From IMG/VR virus record IMGVR_UViG_3300025112_000017, positions 1 through 52,986 of that record: 52,986 bases of DNA; one strand, given 5' to 3'. Shown piece after piece: positions 43,354 to 50,035 of this stretch. The position numbers were made by a program, and so were the translations under genes. The notes below the pieces were generated by a model. The model was given only the letters and a program-made list of their open reading frames with translations, was not told the origin of the DNA and did no database searches. Source of the DNA: a virus. Numbering within the stretch: position 1 is the stretch's first letter; each line of letters begins with the position of its first letter.

Positions 43354-43566
43354 TTATTTTAACTTCTCATTGATGAGTTCAGCGATCCTCTCTTCTGCAT
43401 TCTCAGCAGCGAGGGCAGCACGAACCTCTTTCTTTTTATCGGAGTGGGTATCGTTGGCCTTGTCTAGAGCCTTCTTGTCAAGGGAGGGGCTGTGCGTATC
43501 AAAGGACAAAAGCCACGCGACAGCCGCCAATAGAATTCCCCCAACAAGACCAACGATATAGTCCAT
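43354..43566 (-). CDS. i-spanin-like membrane protein, 70 residues
   Basis: A membrane segment at the N-terminus (MDYIVGLVGGILLAAVAWLL), then a charged coiled-coil helix (DKKALDKANDTHSDKKKE and on). This is the layout of an inner-membrane spanin, which bridges to the outer membrane in the last lysis step. The start ATG 43566 shares a base with the upstream stop (TAATG); an upstream in-frame start at 43671 would overlap more. Confidence 0.6.
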   Translation of the reverse strand: MDYIVGLVGGILLAAVAWLLSFDTHSPSLDKKALDKANDTHSDKKKEVRAALAAENAEERIAELINEKLK

Positions 43567-43760
43567 TACTCGATCACTGCTTCTGGAGCGGGTGTAGGCT
43601 CCACAGCGGGCGTGACCTCTGCGGCAACAGGTTCCTCCACCACTTCTACTTGCGGTGGGGACAGCACGCATTGACCGAATACTGAACCGATGACGAGACT
43701 TCCACCGACCAGAGCGGCAGTCACACCATATTTGTTTTTCAACTCTACTAACTTAGACAT
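43566..43760 (-). CDS. Small membrane protein with Pro/Glu tail, 64 residues
   Basis: One membrane segment (about 13-32, VTAALVGGSLVIGSVFG) followed by a Pro/Glu/Val-rich extracytoplasmic tail. GGAGG stands six bases before ATG 43760. A short protein with a rigid Pro-rich tail behind an endolysin gene could be a holin accessory or spanin part; the sequence alone does not decide. Confidence 0.6.
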   Translation of the reverse strand: MSKLVELKNKYGVTAALVGGSLVIGSVFGQCVLSPPQVEVVEEPVAAEVTPAVEPTPAPEAVIE

Positions 43761-44337
43761 CTTCTTCCTCCATCAGCGTATAGGTAAAGGCGTTGCCCCA
43801 TTCCTCTGCTGACTTCTTGATTATGGACAAGAAAAACTTCCAGTCCTCATAGCTCTGTATCACCTGGCAGCCTGCTGACCACTTGTCCACTGTAACCGCG
43901 AACCTCTGGGTTGAGGCACGATGGATATTTATTCCGTACCAGCCCTCATGTAAATCGTCATCTGTGCTATCCCAATCAAAGGTGTGGTCCCTGTCGTTAT
44001 CGCGCCACACCTTGACCGGAGCAAGGCGTTGACACAGGGCGTCGTACTTGCCTCGATGCTTGTCAATCTTCCATGCTTTGTACTGGCCTGGCACCAAGGC
44101 TGCCGTACCGTTCACAGCCATAGGATTCTCAAGCCAGTAGGTCCCTGGGTCTGTAGTCCCAGCGAATTCCCTGGTGATCCAAATGCCATCGTCGTCCTTG
44201 TAGACCAAGGCAATGGTGTCATCGAACTTGTTGGGCTCGCCTGTTCGACGGATGCCAATGATGTTGACGTTCCAGTTTCCGGAAGTGAAAATTCGGTAGC
44301 CCTTGGCTTTCACTTTCTGTAGTAGCAACGGTATCAT
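43753..44337 (-). CDS. Endolysin candidate, YkuD/L,D-transpeptidase-like
   Basis: Motif order His139 (GINIHRA), then Ser154 and Cys157 (WSAGCQV) follows the HR...SxGC pattern of YkuD-type catalytic domains; Cys157 would be the nucleophile acting on peptidoglycan cross-links. Related proteins are annotated as phage lysins or carboxypeptidases. There is no signal peptide, so a holin is needed; a holin-like gene lies directly upstream (44492, ATGA-coupled). The length of 194 suits a single-domain endolysin. Call confident for fold pattern, less so for the exact bond cut. Confidence 0.7.
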   Translation of the reverse strand: MIPLLLQKVKAKGYRIFTSGNWNVNIIGIRRTGEPNKFDDTIALVYKDDDGIWITREFAGTTDPGTYWLENPMAVNGTAALVPGQYKAWKIDKHRGKYDALCQRLAPVKVWRDNDRDHTFDWDSTDDDLHEGWYGINIHRASTQRFAVTVDKWSAGCQVIQSYEDWKFFLSIIKKSAEEWGNAFTYTLMEEEDV

Positions 44338-44492
44338 TCGACTGCCTTCAGTACACGTTCAAGTAATTCCTCATACTTCTTGGACATCAGGCTGAGTTGA
44401 GCCCCGTACTTCTTGTTCTGAAATATGAGGTAACCAATGAATAGCCCGGTGATTCCAAGATCAATTAACTGTGCGACGAACTCAGACTCCAT
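44334..44492 (-). CDS. Holin-like membrane protein, 52 residues
   Basis: One membrane segment (LIDLGITGLFIGYLIFQNK) followed by a charged coil (MSKKYEELLERVL). This is the usual shape of BhlA/UviB-type small holins, which have a single segment and a Lys/Glu helix. ATG 44492 overlaps the stop of the previous gene by one base; the stop overlaps the endolysin start (ATGA). Direct coupling to endolysin supports the role. Confidence 0.6.
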   Translation of the reverse strand: MESEFVAQLIDLGITGLFIGYLIFQNKKYGAQLSLMSKKYEELLERVLKAVE

Positions 44493-44680
44493 CAGCCTAA
44501 GAACTCAATGAGCAATGGCATCACAACGACCAGCACCAGGGTAGCACCCTGCATCTTGAAGAGTATTCGCGAATGATACTTCACTTCTACCTCCAAGTCT
44601 GAGATACGATTCTCACTAACCTTACCTTTGTTTTCAAGTACGGCAGCGCGAACTTCTAGGTCTGATACCCGTCTTTCCAT
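44492..44680 (-). CDS. XhlA-like coiled-coil membrane protein, 62 residues
   Basis: From ATG 44680: a coiled coil (VSDLEVRAAVLENKGK, then RISDLEVEVKY) followed by a C-terminal membrane segment (ATLVLVVVMPLLIEFLG). Haemolysin XhlA-type proteins have this layout and act with a holin. A longer in-frame start at 44722 would overlap the gene at 44682 by 40 bp. Sits beside another single-segment protein, so holin/antiholin pairing is plausible. Confidence 0.55.
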   Translation of the reverse strand: MERRVSDLEVRAAVLENKGKVSENRISDLEVEVKYHSRILFKMQGATLVLVVVMPLLIEFLG

Positions 44681-44681
44681 T

Positions 44682-44966
44682 CTACAGTTTTCCCCGCAAA
44701 AACCAAGCCTTTGATACTTCATCCGCCTCAGTAAATGAATCAGGCGTTGAAATGCTGTAACCTATATTATAGGTTTCACCCGCTGGGCAGGCGTCAATCA
44801 GGGCAAGATTTCTGGTCTTCGTACACTCAATTAAAACACGGTCAGAATAGGTAGATGCCCGCGAGGTTGTGCCCATGTCCACACCCCAAAGCTCGCCGGC
44901 CTCAACGGCTGAAACCGCCGCTTGTGCTGATGTCGGGCTACTGCAAACGATTGTGATAATAGTCAT
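44682..44966 (-). CDS. Small tail-fibre-associated protein, 94 residues
   Basis: Coupled by ATGA to the fibre-like gene at 44963. Mixed alpha/beta with 'TIITIVCSSPTSAQAAVSAVEAGELW' as its first part and no membrane segment. No family is recognised. It may be a fibre chaperone or minor tail protein by position. Confidence 0.55.
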   Translation of the reverse strand: MTIITIVCSSPTSAQAAVSAVEAGELWGVDMGTTSRASTYSDRVLIECTKTRNLALIDACPAGETYNIGYSISTPDSFTEADEVSKAWFLRGKL

Positions 44967-45967
44967 AGCGTTGCCCTATGTTGTACGGGCTGAAGATACA
45001 TGCGGATTTTCTTAATTCGAATCTCGCCCTTGCCGCCTGTGCCTGAATTCGTGCCGAACCAGAGCGCCACATGCCAGAAAGGAGTCAGGGTCTGGTCACT
45101 AAATTTCGTAGAGTTATCAAACATTTGCTGATTCAGCATACACATCCCAGCGAAAGGAGTGGTGTTGTCATAGCTGCCAGCCTGGATGTTGCATCGTCCG
45201 TAAGGCCCAGAGCCTGCTTCTTTTCGAAGTGGAGAAGTGGCATAGACAATAGCGTTGTGTGCCCCGGCGCCGCCTCCACCAGACTGATTCTTCCACATCG
45301 AGGTGCCTTGCATTCCAGAATTCGTATTGGTGGACTTGTAGCCTGAAGTATACATATTGGTACGGGTAGAAGTCGCCGGATCTCCGCCGTAGTTTTTATA
45401 CACTTGAGCGGCTGACCACATTACGCTTGATGAATGTACGGGGTTTCCGCCTTGATCACTCGGAAAGCCTGCCAGCCCTGCCAGGCATGTCAGGTATGTG
45501 CCTTCGGCACCCGCTACTGATCCGCCGGAGATTGGCCCGCCATTCGAGGTCGCAAATTCTACCTCTATTTTAAACTGGACTGCTTCCGGTTCAAACTGAT
45601 TATCGGTGGCCCCAGCCGGCTTCGCAATGCCCGCATCTTCCCACGGTTTAATGTGGATGTCGCGTGCCATGAAAAGACCTCTCATCTGAGTTCCCACGAT
45701 TCGCATGTCTGCATTATTCGTTACAAAATGAAGCTCATCTCCACCAATACCAGATACCTTAGAAAGGGTAGATCCCACGCCTGCCGCGCCGATTCCTGTG
45801 CTGATGGTCCACCCATCCGTCGGGTCTAATGGCAAATCGATCCACTCTTTCCACTCGTTTCCGCCGCCGCCGCCAGCGCCGCCGCCGCCGCCGCCTGCGG
45901 CTGGCTGATGAAGCCCGTCATGCTTACCCCCCAAGGTTGTCATGGAGTCTAGGTTTGATGTTGGCAT
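44963..45967 (-). CDS. Tail fibre/receptor-binding protein candidate, 334 residues
   Basis: The N-terminal 40 residues hold a Gly-rich hinge (AGGGGGGAGGGGGNEW), coded by a GCC/GCN run (about 45857-45900), then a large beta-rich domain with many Asn, Gly and Thr (TSGYKSTNTNSGMQG; GGKGEIRIKKIRMYL at the end). Such a Gly hinge plus a lectin-like domain suits a host-contact protein. The start ATG 45967 stands one base after the previous stop, with AAAGGGG upstream. Confidence 0.6.
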   Translation of the reverse strand: MPTSNLDSMTTLGGKHDGLHQPAAGGGGGGAGGGGGNEWKEWIDLPLDPTDGWTISTGIGAAGVGSTLSKVSGIGGDELHFVTNNADMRIVGTQMRGLFMARDIHIKPWEDAGIAKPAGATDNQFEPEAVQFKIEVEFATSNGGPISGGSVAGAEGTYLTCLAGLAGFPSDQGGNPVHSSSVMWSAAQVYKNYGGDPATSTRTNMYTSGYKSTNTNSGMQGTSMWKNQSGGGGAGAHNAIVYATSPLRKEAGSGPYGRCNIQAGSYDNTTPFAGMCMLNQQMFDNSTKFSDQTLTPFWHVALWFGTNSGTGGKGEIRIKKIRMYLQPVQHRATL

Positions 45968-45968
45968 C

Positions 45969-46325
45969 CTATACCCCTTTGGACAAGAACTGCGCAGACA
46001 CGTTGAAATCACCACCTGCGCCAATAGTCACATTAGTGAATCGCAAATAAAGCCGCGTACCTACGCAGTAGACAGCAACAACTCCTGTTCCCGTTACGGT
46101 ACTCGCCGCGCCCTCAGCCCACGCCTCGAATGTGGGGTCCCACCAGAAAGGGGTGACATCAATAGTGTCGGCTGCCCCTGTTCCGTTTGCGGAAACCATA
46201 ACCATTGCTTCCGTTACGTCTACTGTGGGATATTCAACACCCTGAGTGACGAGTGTGGGTATGCCTGTATCAGCAGACACGCCTGTTGCGTAAGTGGTTG
46301 GGGTGATTCTAAAGTTTCTTCCCAT
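45969..46325 (-). CDS. Hypothetical beta-rich late protein, 118 residues
   Basis: First gene of the leftward late block. Start ATG 46325 after AAGGAAGGTG. Thr/Val/Gly-rich with alternating strands (TVDVTEAMVMVSANG, GTGVVAVYCVGTRLYLRFTNV), so probably a small beta-sandwich virion or fibre-base protein. No family is recognised. Confidence 0.6.
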   Translation of the reverse strand: MGRNFRITPTTYATGVSADTGIPTLVTQGVEYPTVDVTEAMVMVSANGTGAADTIDVTPFWWDPTFEAWAEGAASTVTGTGVVAVYCVGTRLYLRFTNVTIGAGGDFNVSAQFLSKGV

Positions 46326-46406
46326 GTGTGCACCTTCCTTCAATCATATAGACTGAGTCAACTCAATAACGGTATTGTTGTAACCTACCCATAACAGGAG
46401 AGAAAC
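46326..46406. promoter_or_regulatory. Divergent region between late block and rightward genes
   Basis: This 81-bp gap must hold starts for transcription in both directions. TGAGTCAACTCA (46353-46364) is an inverted repeat (TGAGT, CA, ACTCA). On the minus strand it is followed by TATGAT, an acceptable -10, but without a good -35, as expected for an activator-dependent or late promoter. AGGAGAG serves the rightward gene. Confidence 0.4.
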
Positions 46407-46730
46407 ATGGCTAAAGTACAGAGGCTTGGGCAATTGGTCAAGACCAGCAAGAAAGACTTCGTAAAGAATCTTAGAACCACCCTATCAAAAAGCGAGGGGG
46501 CTGTCTCCCCAAATATAATTCCACAAGGGGAGCAACCCAAAGAAGCTCGCACGGACGTAGAGAGAGAGGCCGCGAAGAAACAAAAGCAAGCATTAGCCGC
46601 AAGCCCCGAAGTTTCCTACACAATCAGCGATGAAGAGCGCATGATGAATCATGTTATTGGTAAGATGCGCTTAGGGCGCGACCTAACCACAGAAGAAGAA
46701 ACTTTCGTACAAAAAATAATTGGAGATTGA
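46407..46730 (+). CDS. Hypothetical basic protein, 107 residues
   Basis: Lys-rich start (MAKVQRLGQLVKTSKKDFVKN), disordered middle, helical end with acidic residues (TTEEETFVQKIIG). AGGAGAG is before ATG 46407. It stands in the small rightward group with the next gene (one-base gap). No family is recognised. Confidence 0.65.
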   Translation: MAKVQRLGQLVKTSKKDFVKNLRTTLSKSEGAVSPNIIPQGEQPKEARTDVEREAAKKQKQALAASPEVSYTISDEERMMNHVIGKMRLGRDLTTEEETFVQKIIGD

Positions 46731-46731
46731 G

Positions 46732-47490
46732 ATGGGATACTTTGGAGCAAGCGACGACGAGCGAGCAGAGCGCCGAGCCGCACGAGAAGAAAGACTAGAC
46801 GAATACCGCGCTAGCGATGCGTATAAGGCGCGCTGGGCAGACAGTATCGACAACCCAGCCGCACCATTCATGGATAAAAGCCCGGAGGAAATCCAAAGCC
46901 TTATTATTCACATGGCCCAACTCCTAAGGGTTTCGGGCAAGGTAACAAAGGGTGGAGGTCTCGGGCGGGAGCAATTCCTTGAAACGCTTGGAGAGCTTGA
47001 AGCCGCCAAAGAGACAAAGCGCCGGGAGCTTTTGCAGGAGAGCGAGCAACAGCGCCGGGAGCTTTTGCAGGAGATTGAGGAAGACATGGTGTATTTCCAG
47101 CCACAGGGAGAAGGGGACATTGCCGTTGAGGAAGACCCAAAGCCAACCAGAGGCTCAAGCCGAACAACAGCCACACCAGAGAAACTAGAACATCTGCCCC
47201 CATCCCAATTCGACAAGGTCGAGCGTCGTATTGAGGTCACAAAGCCAGAACCGACCAACAAGAACCAACCCTCCGGTAGCAAAAAGAGGGACACCAAGGG
47301 CGACAACCTCCACTTGCTGGTAGACGGACCCACGCTTACCGAATCTCCTGCGGAGAAGGCTGCGAGTGAGGCCCGCCGCAAAAAGGTAATAGCGGAGTTG
47401 GAGGCCGTTATGGACGAGGCCAAGAAGGCAGAACCCAAAGCAAAGAAAGCCCCCTCCCGCACTACGAACCCCAACACCCTCCGACGGTAG
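46732..47490 (+). CDS. Charged repeat-bearing protein, 252 residues
   Basis: Start ATG 46732 directly after the previous stop (TGA G ATG), with GGAG upstream. Very charged, with a near-repeat RRELLQESEQQ, RRELLQEIEED (about 101-122) and long coiled-coil regions; the C-terminal 100 residues are Lys/Glu/Pro-rich. There are no Cys clusters or membrane segments. Could be a structural or DNA-associated protein; no family is recognised. Confidence 0.65.
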   Translation: MGYFGASDDERAERRAAREERLDEYRASDAYKARWADSIDNPAAPFMDKSPEEIQSLIIHMAQLLRVSGKVTKGGGLGREQFLETLGELEAAKETKRRELLQESEQQRRELLQEIEEDMVYFQPQGEGDIAVEEDPKPTRGSSRTTATPEKLEHLPPSQFDKVERRIEVTKPEPTNKNQPSGSKKRDTKGDNLHLLVDGPTLTESPAEKAASEARRKKVIAELEAVMDEAKKAEPKAKKAPSRTTNPNTLRR

Positions 47491-47508
47491 GGCCATGAAC
47501 ACAGAGAG

Positions 47509-47581
47509 TGGGGTGTAGTTCAATCGGCAGAACGCCTGACTGTTACTCAGGAGGTTGTTGGTTCAAGTCCAGCCGCCCCAG
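47509..47581 (+). tRNA. tRNA-Asn (GTT)
   Basis: Complete cloverleaf of 73 bases: acceptor TGGGGTG pairs CGCCCCA (one T-G pair), D stem GTTC/GAAC, anticodon stem CCTGA/TCAGG with loop CTGTTAC (anticodon GTT), T stem GTTGG/CCAGC with loop TTCAAGT. CCA is not encoded. Phage tRNAs usually compensate codon bias or replace cleaved host tRNAs. It lies between two rightward genes. Confidence 0.9.
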
Positions 47582-47603
47582 CTTCTCACATAAGGAGACT
47601 ACC

Positions 47604-47831
47604 TTGAAGACATTTGAGTTTACGTTCAAAGCGGTTGGCTACGGAGCCGACGCAGACGAAGCGCTTGAGAATATACTGACCTCCATAAAGGAGAGCCCGG
47701 AAGGAACCATTGAACCAGACGTAGTGTTCGAGGAGATACCCCCCGACGCCGCCTGCCTTGCCCTCCAGGAAACCCTAAGGACAGTCTCTAAACACATGCT
47801 TCCTTGGAACACCGCCACCGGTAAGGCGTAA
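47604..47831 (+). CDS. Hypothetical small protein, 75 residues
   Basis: Start TTG at 47604, eight bases after AAGGAG; an in-frame upstream ATG lies inside the tRNA and is not credible. The sequence (FEFTFKAVGYGADADEAL) resembles small phage proteins of an alpha/beta fold with a GYG motif. Function unknown. It is the last rightward gene before the long intergenic region. Confidence 0.65.
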   Translation: MKTFEFTFKAVGYGADADEALENILTSIKESPEGTIEPDVVFEEIPPDAACLALQETLRTVSKHMLPWNTATGKA

Positions 47832-48216
47832 AGGCAAGCCAGTACCGCCAGACGTAGCGCACTCTAATGACAAGACAGTTGTTTCTATACTAGTAGAGTT
47901 CCTAGTAACCATACGTATTCTACTAGTGGATACTGTTGCTATAATTTAATTAACCACAGTTACAACAAGCAAGATAATTAACAGTTGCTACTAGTAAGAA
48001 CCCCAGTGACATACGTATAGGTACCAGAGGGTAAAGTGTTATAGGTCCTGTATCCTTGTCAAGGGCAAAAGCAAGCTGGTTTTACAAAGTATTACTTTTA
48101 GATACAACCAGTGACCTACGTGTAAGGACTAACCCCAATCGCAATACCCCCATTACGGAAGACGCTCTTCTTGTATTCAGTATATTTTTTATGAGAGGTG
48201 TATAGATACTAGTAGT
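47832..48216. other. AT-rich intergenic DNA with palindromes and repeats
   Basis: No gene is seen. ACTAGT palindromes stand at 47889, 47922, 47990 and 48208; ATACGTAT at 47911 and 48011. Two near-copies of CAGTGAC(A/C)TACGT start at 48004 and 48109. The stretch 47875-48000 is clearly AT-rich (TAATTTAATTAA around 47942), so it melts easily. GAAGA-CGC-TCTTC (about 48159) is a weak hairpin that could end the rightward genes. A T6 run lies at 48185-48190. Confidence 0.6.
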
Positions 48217-48443
48217 ATGGGGGCATGGGGGGGCGTGCACGGGTGCGGGGGCGCGCGTACGGGGGCGTGCGCGTGTGTGTGCCCGCATGCGCAAGCGCCT
48301 GCCCACGTATGTGTGCGCATGTGCCCACGTATGCCTGCGTGTGTGTGCGCATGTGAGCGTATGTGCGTGTACGTGTGTGTGCATGTACGTATGTGTGCAC
48401 GCAAGCGCCTGTGTGTGCACGTGTGGGTGCCTGTGTGCACGTG
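48217..48443. repeat. Alternating purine-pyrimidine tract 1
   Basis: About 225 bp, G-rich at first (G-runs to about 48270), then long alternating GT/GC/AT steps on the plus strand. Repeated words include GCAAGCGCCTG (twice) and CCCACGTATG (twice). Such DNA is prone to the left-handed Z form under negative supercoiling. Open frames in it are low-complexity artefacts (Cys/Val or His/Thr). It lies between the convergent ends of the rightward genes and the gene at 48794. Confidence 0.85.
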
Positions 48444-48520
48444 AAAGGGTGATTTATGCCGATTTTGACACTATTAGACCCTCTCCTACCGGTATCCGCA
48501 CCGCATTAGAACCCCCTGCA

Positions 48521-48630
48521 TAGCCCGTAAAGCCCTATAGCTGCCCCGTGAAGGCCCTTGTCAGTCCTTAGGTATACCATGACATAGGTTTAGCCCCTTG
48601 CGAGCCCTTGAGAGGCCTTGTAGCGCTTGC
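48521..48630. repeat. 10-bp phased repeats (iteron-like)
   Basis: Four consecutive 10-bp units at 48591-48630 (TAGCCCCTTG, CGAGCCCTTG, AGAGGCCTTG, TAGCGCTTGC), preceded by looser copies of the AGCCC/GGCCC word at 48522, 48531, 48542 and 48553. One repeat per helical turn places the words on one DNA face, as in iterons or cooperative protein sites. No gene is found in 48444-48665. Confidence 0.5.
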
Positions 48631-48665
48631 TTTGCCGAAACCAGGGTACCAATAAGGCCCAGAAC

Positions 48666-48699
48666 AAAAAAAAGGCCCCACCCGGATAGGTGAGACCTT
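48666..48699 (-). terminator. Rho-independent terminator (leftward)
   Basis: Minus strand: AAGGTCTCACC pairs with GGTGGGGCCTT (11 pairs, some G-U), short loop, then eight T. It ends the leftward transcript of the genes at 48717-49360. Confidence 0.88.
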
Positions 48700-48716
48700 G
48701 AATTCTGTTAGCTACT

Positions 48717-48797
48717 TTATGGAATAAATAGCCAAGCTATTGCAGCTACGTAGGCCATCCACAGCAGAACCGTGGCAGCCATAAGCACCGCTTTCAT
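48717..48797 (-). CDS. Membrane miniprotein, 26 residues
   Basis: ATG 48797 overlaps the stop of the 188-residue gene (ATGA). The product is one hydrophobic span (MKAVLMAATVLLWMAYVAA, then IAWLFIP) with a single Lys. Its size fits a one-pass membrane peptide. The terminator lies 18 bases downstream, so it is the last part of that transcript. It could tie the basic protein upstream to the membrane or be a toxin- or holin-like peptide; this is speculation. Confidence 0.5.
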   Translation of the reverse strand: MKAVLMAATVLLWMAYVAAIAWLFIP

Positions 48798-49360
48798 TGA
48801 AGCTTGGCCATCTGCGCTTGAATAGCTGTCATCTGGTCAGCAAGTGCTTTCAAAAGCTCCTGGTTGCCTGCCTTGGGCGCTACCTTGCGGCGTTGGGCTT
48901 TACGCCTTTTGTCGCTGTCGTACTCGATAGGCTTTGCTTTGGGTGCTTTCTTTGGTGCTTTCTTAAGCGATACCTTAGGCTTTACTTTGGCCTTAGGCGC
49001 TTGCTTTGGTGCCTCTGTCAAGATGAGACCTCCGTCCGTCGAACGGCTAACGCCCCAAGCCTCTAAGGTCGGCGTGTTGTGGCCGATAGACTCCCTAAAT
49101 AGCTGCTTGTCATAGCTACGTGAGCATTGGGAAGCATCTTTGTGGAGCATGCTAAACGAATGCCCTCCACGGCCTCGCATAAGCCGACCGATAGCCAATT
49201 CTCCGCTTTCGAATAGCTCGATAAGCTCATCGAGATCCTCCGCAAGGGCTTCGCCGCAACGACAGCAAACTAATTCCCCCTTAGGGAATGAATCTACAAT
49301 ATCCTCAATGGCTAACAGGCTTTGCGTCTGCTCTTTTGCTCGTCTAATTACTTTTCTCAT
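48794..49360 (-). CDS. Basic, histone-H1-like protein with Cys site, 188 residues
   Basis: The first 100 residues are globular, with CCRCG near 32-36 and further Cys/His that could bind zinc. Residues about 115-165 are Lys/Ala/Pro-rich (APKQAPKAKVKPKVSLKK, APKKAPKAK), like histone H1 tails or bacterial histone-like basic tails, ending in a short coil (ELLKALADQMTAIQAQ). AGGTAGGAC precedes ATG 49360. It lies between alternating tracts 1 and 2, so DNA or chromatin-like binding is plausible but inferred. Confidence 0.7.
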   Translation of the reverse strand: MRKVIRRAKEQTQSLLAIEDIVDSFPKGELVCCRCGEALAEDLDELIELFESGELAIGRLMRGRGGHSFSMLHKDASQCSRSYDKQLFRESIGHNTPTLEAWGVSRSTDGGLILTEAPKQAPKAKVKPKVSLKKAPKKAPKAKPIEYDSDKRRKAQRRKVAPKAGNQELLKALADQMTAIQAQMAKLQ

Positions 49361-49415
49361 TTTGTCCTACCTTTTAGGGTTTCCATCACCCGGTTTTGTC
49401 TGGCCGGTCATCGGC

Positions 49416-49438
49416 TGACAGCCTCAGCTTATCACTAT
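49416..49438. promoter_or_regulatory. Conserved control element, second copy
   Basis: Nearly identical to 5286-5308 (shared core TGACAGCCTCAG, then TTATCAC). It lies 56 bp upstream of the gene at 49360, just as the first copy lies beside the gene at 5279. A common regulator binding site is likely. The downstream promoter boxes are not clear. Confidence 0.55.
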
Positions 49439-49465
49439 CCGGCGAAAAAATTCAAGTTCTTTTGG

Positions 49466-49480
49466 TGCGCATTATGCGCA
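49466..49480. other. 15-bp palindrome at the edge of tract 2
   Basis: TGCGCAT, T, ATGCGCA: perfect seven-base arms. It stands 11 bases before the alternating tract, and an A6 run lies a little further left (about 49445). It could be a protein site or a Z-DNA junction. Confidence 0.5.
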
Positions 49481-49490
49481 GGGAAAAGCC

Positions 49491-49757
49491 GCGTGTGTGC
49501 GCGTAGTGTCAGGAGACCGCCCGCCCCCATGCCTATGCATGTGTGCATGTGTGCATGTGTGTGTGTGCATGTGCGTGCGCCTGCATGTGCGCCTGCGCCT
49601 GTGCATGTGTGTGCGCGCCTGCCTGTGCGTGTGCGCGTGTGCGCCCGCTCGCCTGCCCGCGCCCGCTCGCGCCTGCGCCTGCGCGCCCGTGCCCGTGCGC
49701 GGGTGTGCGCCTGCGCACTTATATAATAGACACACACAGACACACACAGACACGCGC
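49491..49757. repeat. Alternating purine-pyrimidine tract 2
   Basis: TG/CG-rich alternating DNA (core 49529-49717) followed by TATATAAT (49720-49727) and a CA-rich arm with three GACACA units (GACACACACAGACACAC at 49729-49745). The 17-base word recurs exactly in tract 3 at 52366. The TG and CA arms could pair into a very long hairpin. Between the terminator at 49777 and the gene at 49360; frames in it are artefacts. Confidence 0.85.
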
Positions 49758-49776
49758 CTACTTATAAAGTGAAGGC

Positions 49777-49817
49777 AAAAGAAAACCCCGATAGCTCAAG
49801 GACAATTGCTACCGAGG
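49777..49817 (-). terminator. Rho-independent terminator (leftward)
   Basis: Minus strand: CCTCGGTAGC pairs with GCTATCGGGG (ten pairs, two G-U), 12-base loop, then TTTTCTTTT. It ends the leftward operon that starts at the promoter 52109. Confidence 0.85.
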
Positions 49818-49876
49818 TCTTCTATCTAAGGAGTCGAGCGATGGACTCTCGAAACCTATAACATATCTTATAGCTG

Positions 49877-50035
49877 CTAACTATAAGTCTCACCTTCTTT
49901 AGGTGGAGTAGGTACGGACTGGTCTACCAGAACACCAGCGAAAAAAGCATTGGCCTCCTTATCAGACATTGGTCGAACCACCTTAGCTATCCACTTAAGG
50001 AAAGCTCTCTTCTCCTTAGGTGTCAGCCCTTCCAT
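49877..50035 (-). CDS. Hypothetical protein, 52 residues
   Basis: ATG 50035 shares a base with the upstream stop (TAATG). The product is a short charged helix pair (TPKEKRAFLKWIAKVV, then MSDKEANAFFAGVLVD) with a polar Pro-rich end. No family is recognised. It is the last gene before the terminator at 49777. The 59-bp gap holds the palindrome CTATAA-CATATC-TTATAG (49856-49873). Confidence 0.6.
   Translation of the reverse strand: MEGLTPKEKRAFLKWIAKVVRPMSDKEANAFFAGVLVDQSVPTPPKEGETYS

Noticed and set aside
46904-47523. Leftward frames opposite 46732-47490
   Set aside because: Antisense of a charged coding region; Ser/Leu/Gly-rich shadows.
48082-48523. Open frames on both strands in tract 1 (Cys/Val-rich or His/Thr-rich)
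   Set aside because: Low-complexity translations of alternating DNA in every frame, without ribosome sites; tract, not gene.
49322-49772. Open frames in tract 2 rich in Cys, Ala, Arg and His
   Set aside because: Same artefact: alternating DNA lacks stops in several frames at once. No start signal.
49786-49876. Possible tRNA-like fold near the terminator
   Set aside because: A TAGCTC-like word is present, but no consistent acceptor, anticodon and T stems can be drawn; the strong stem is the leftward terminator.
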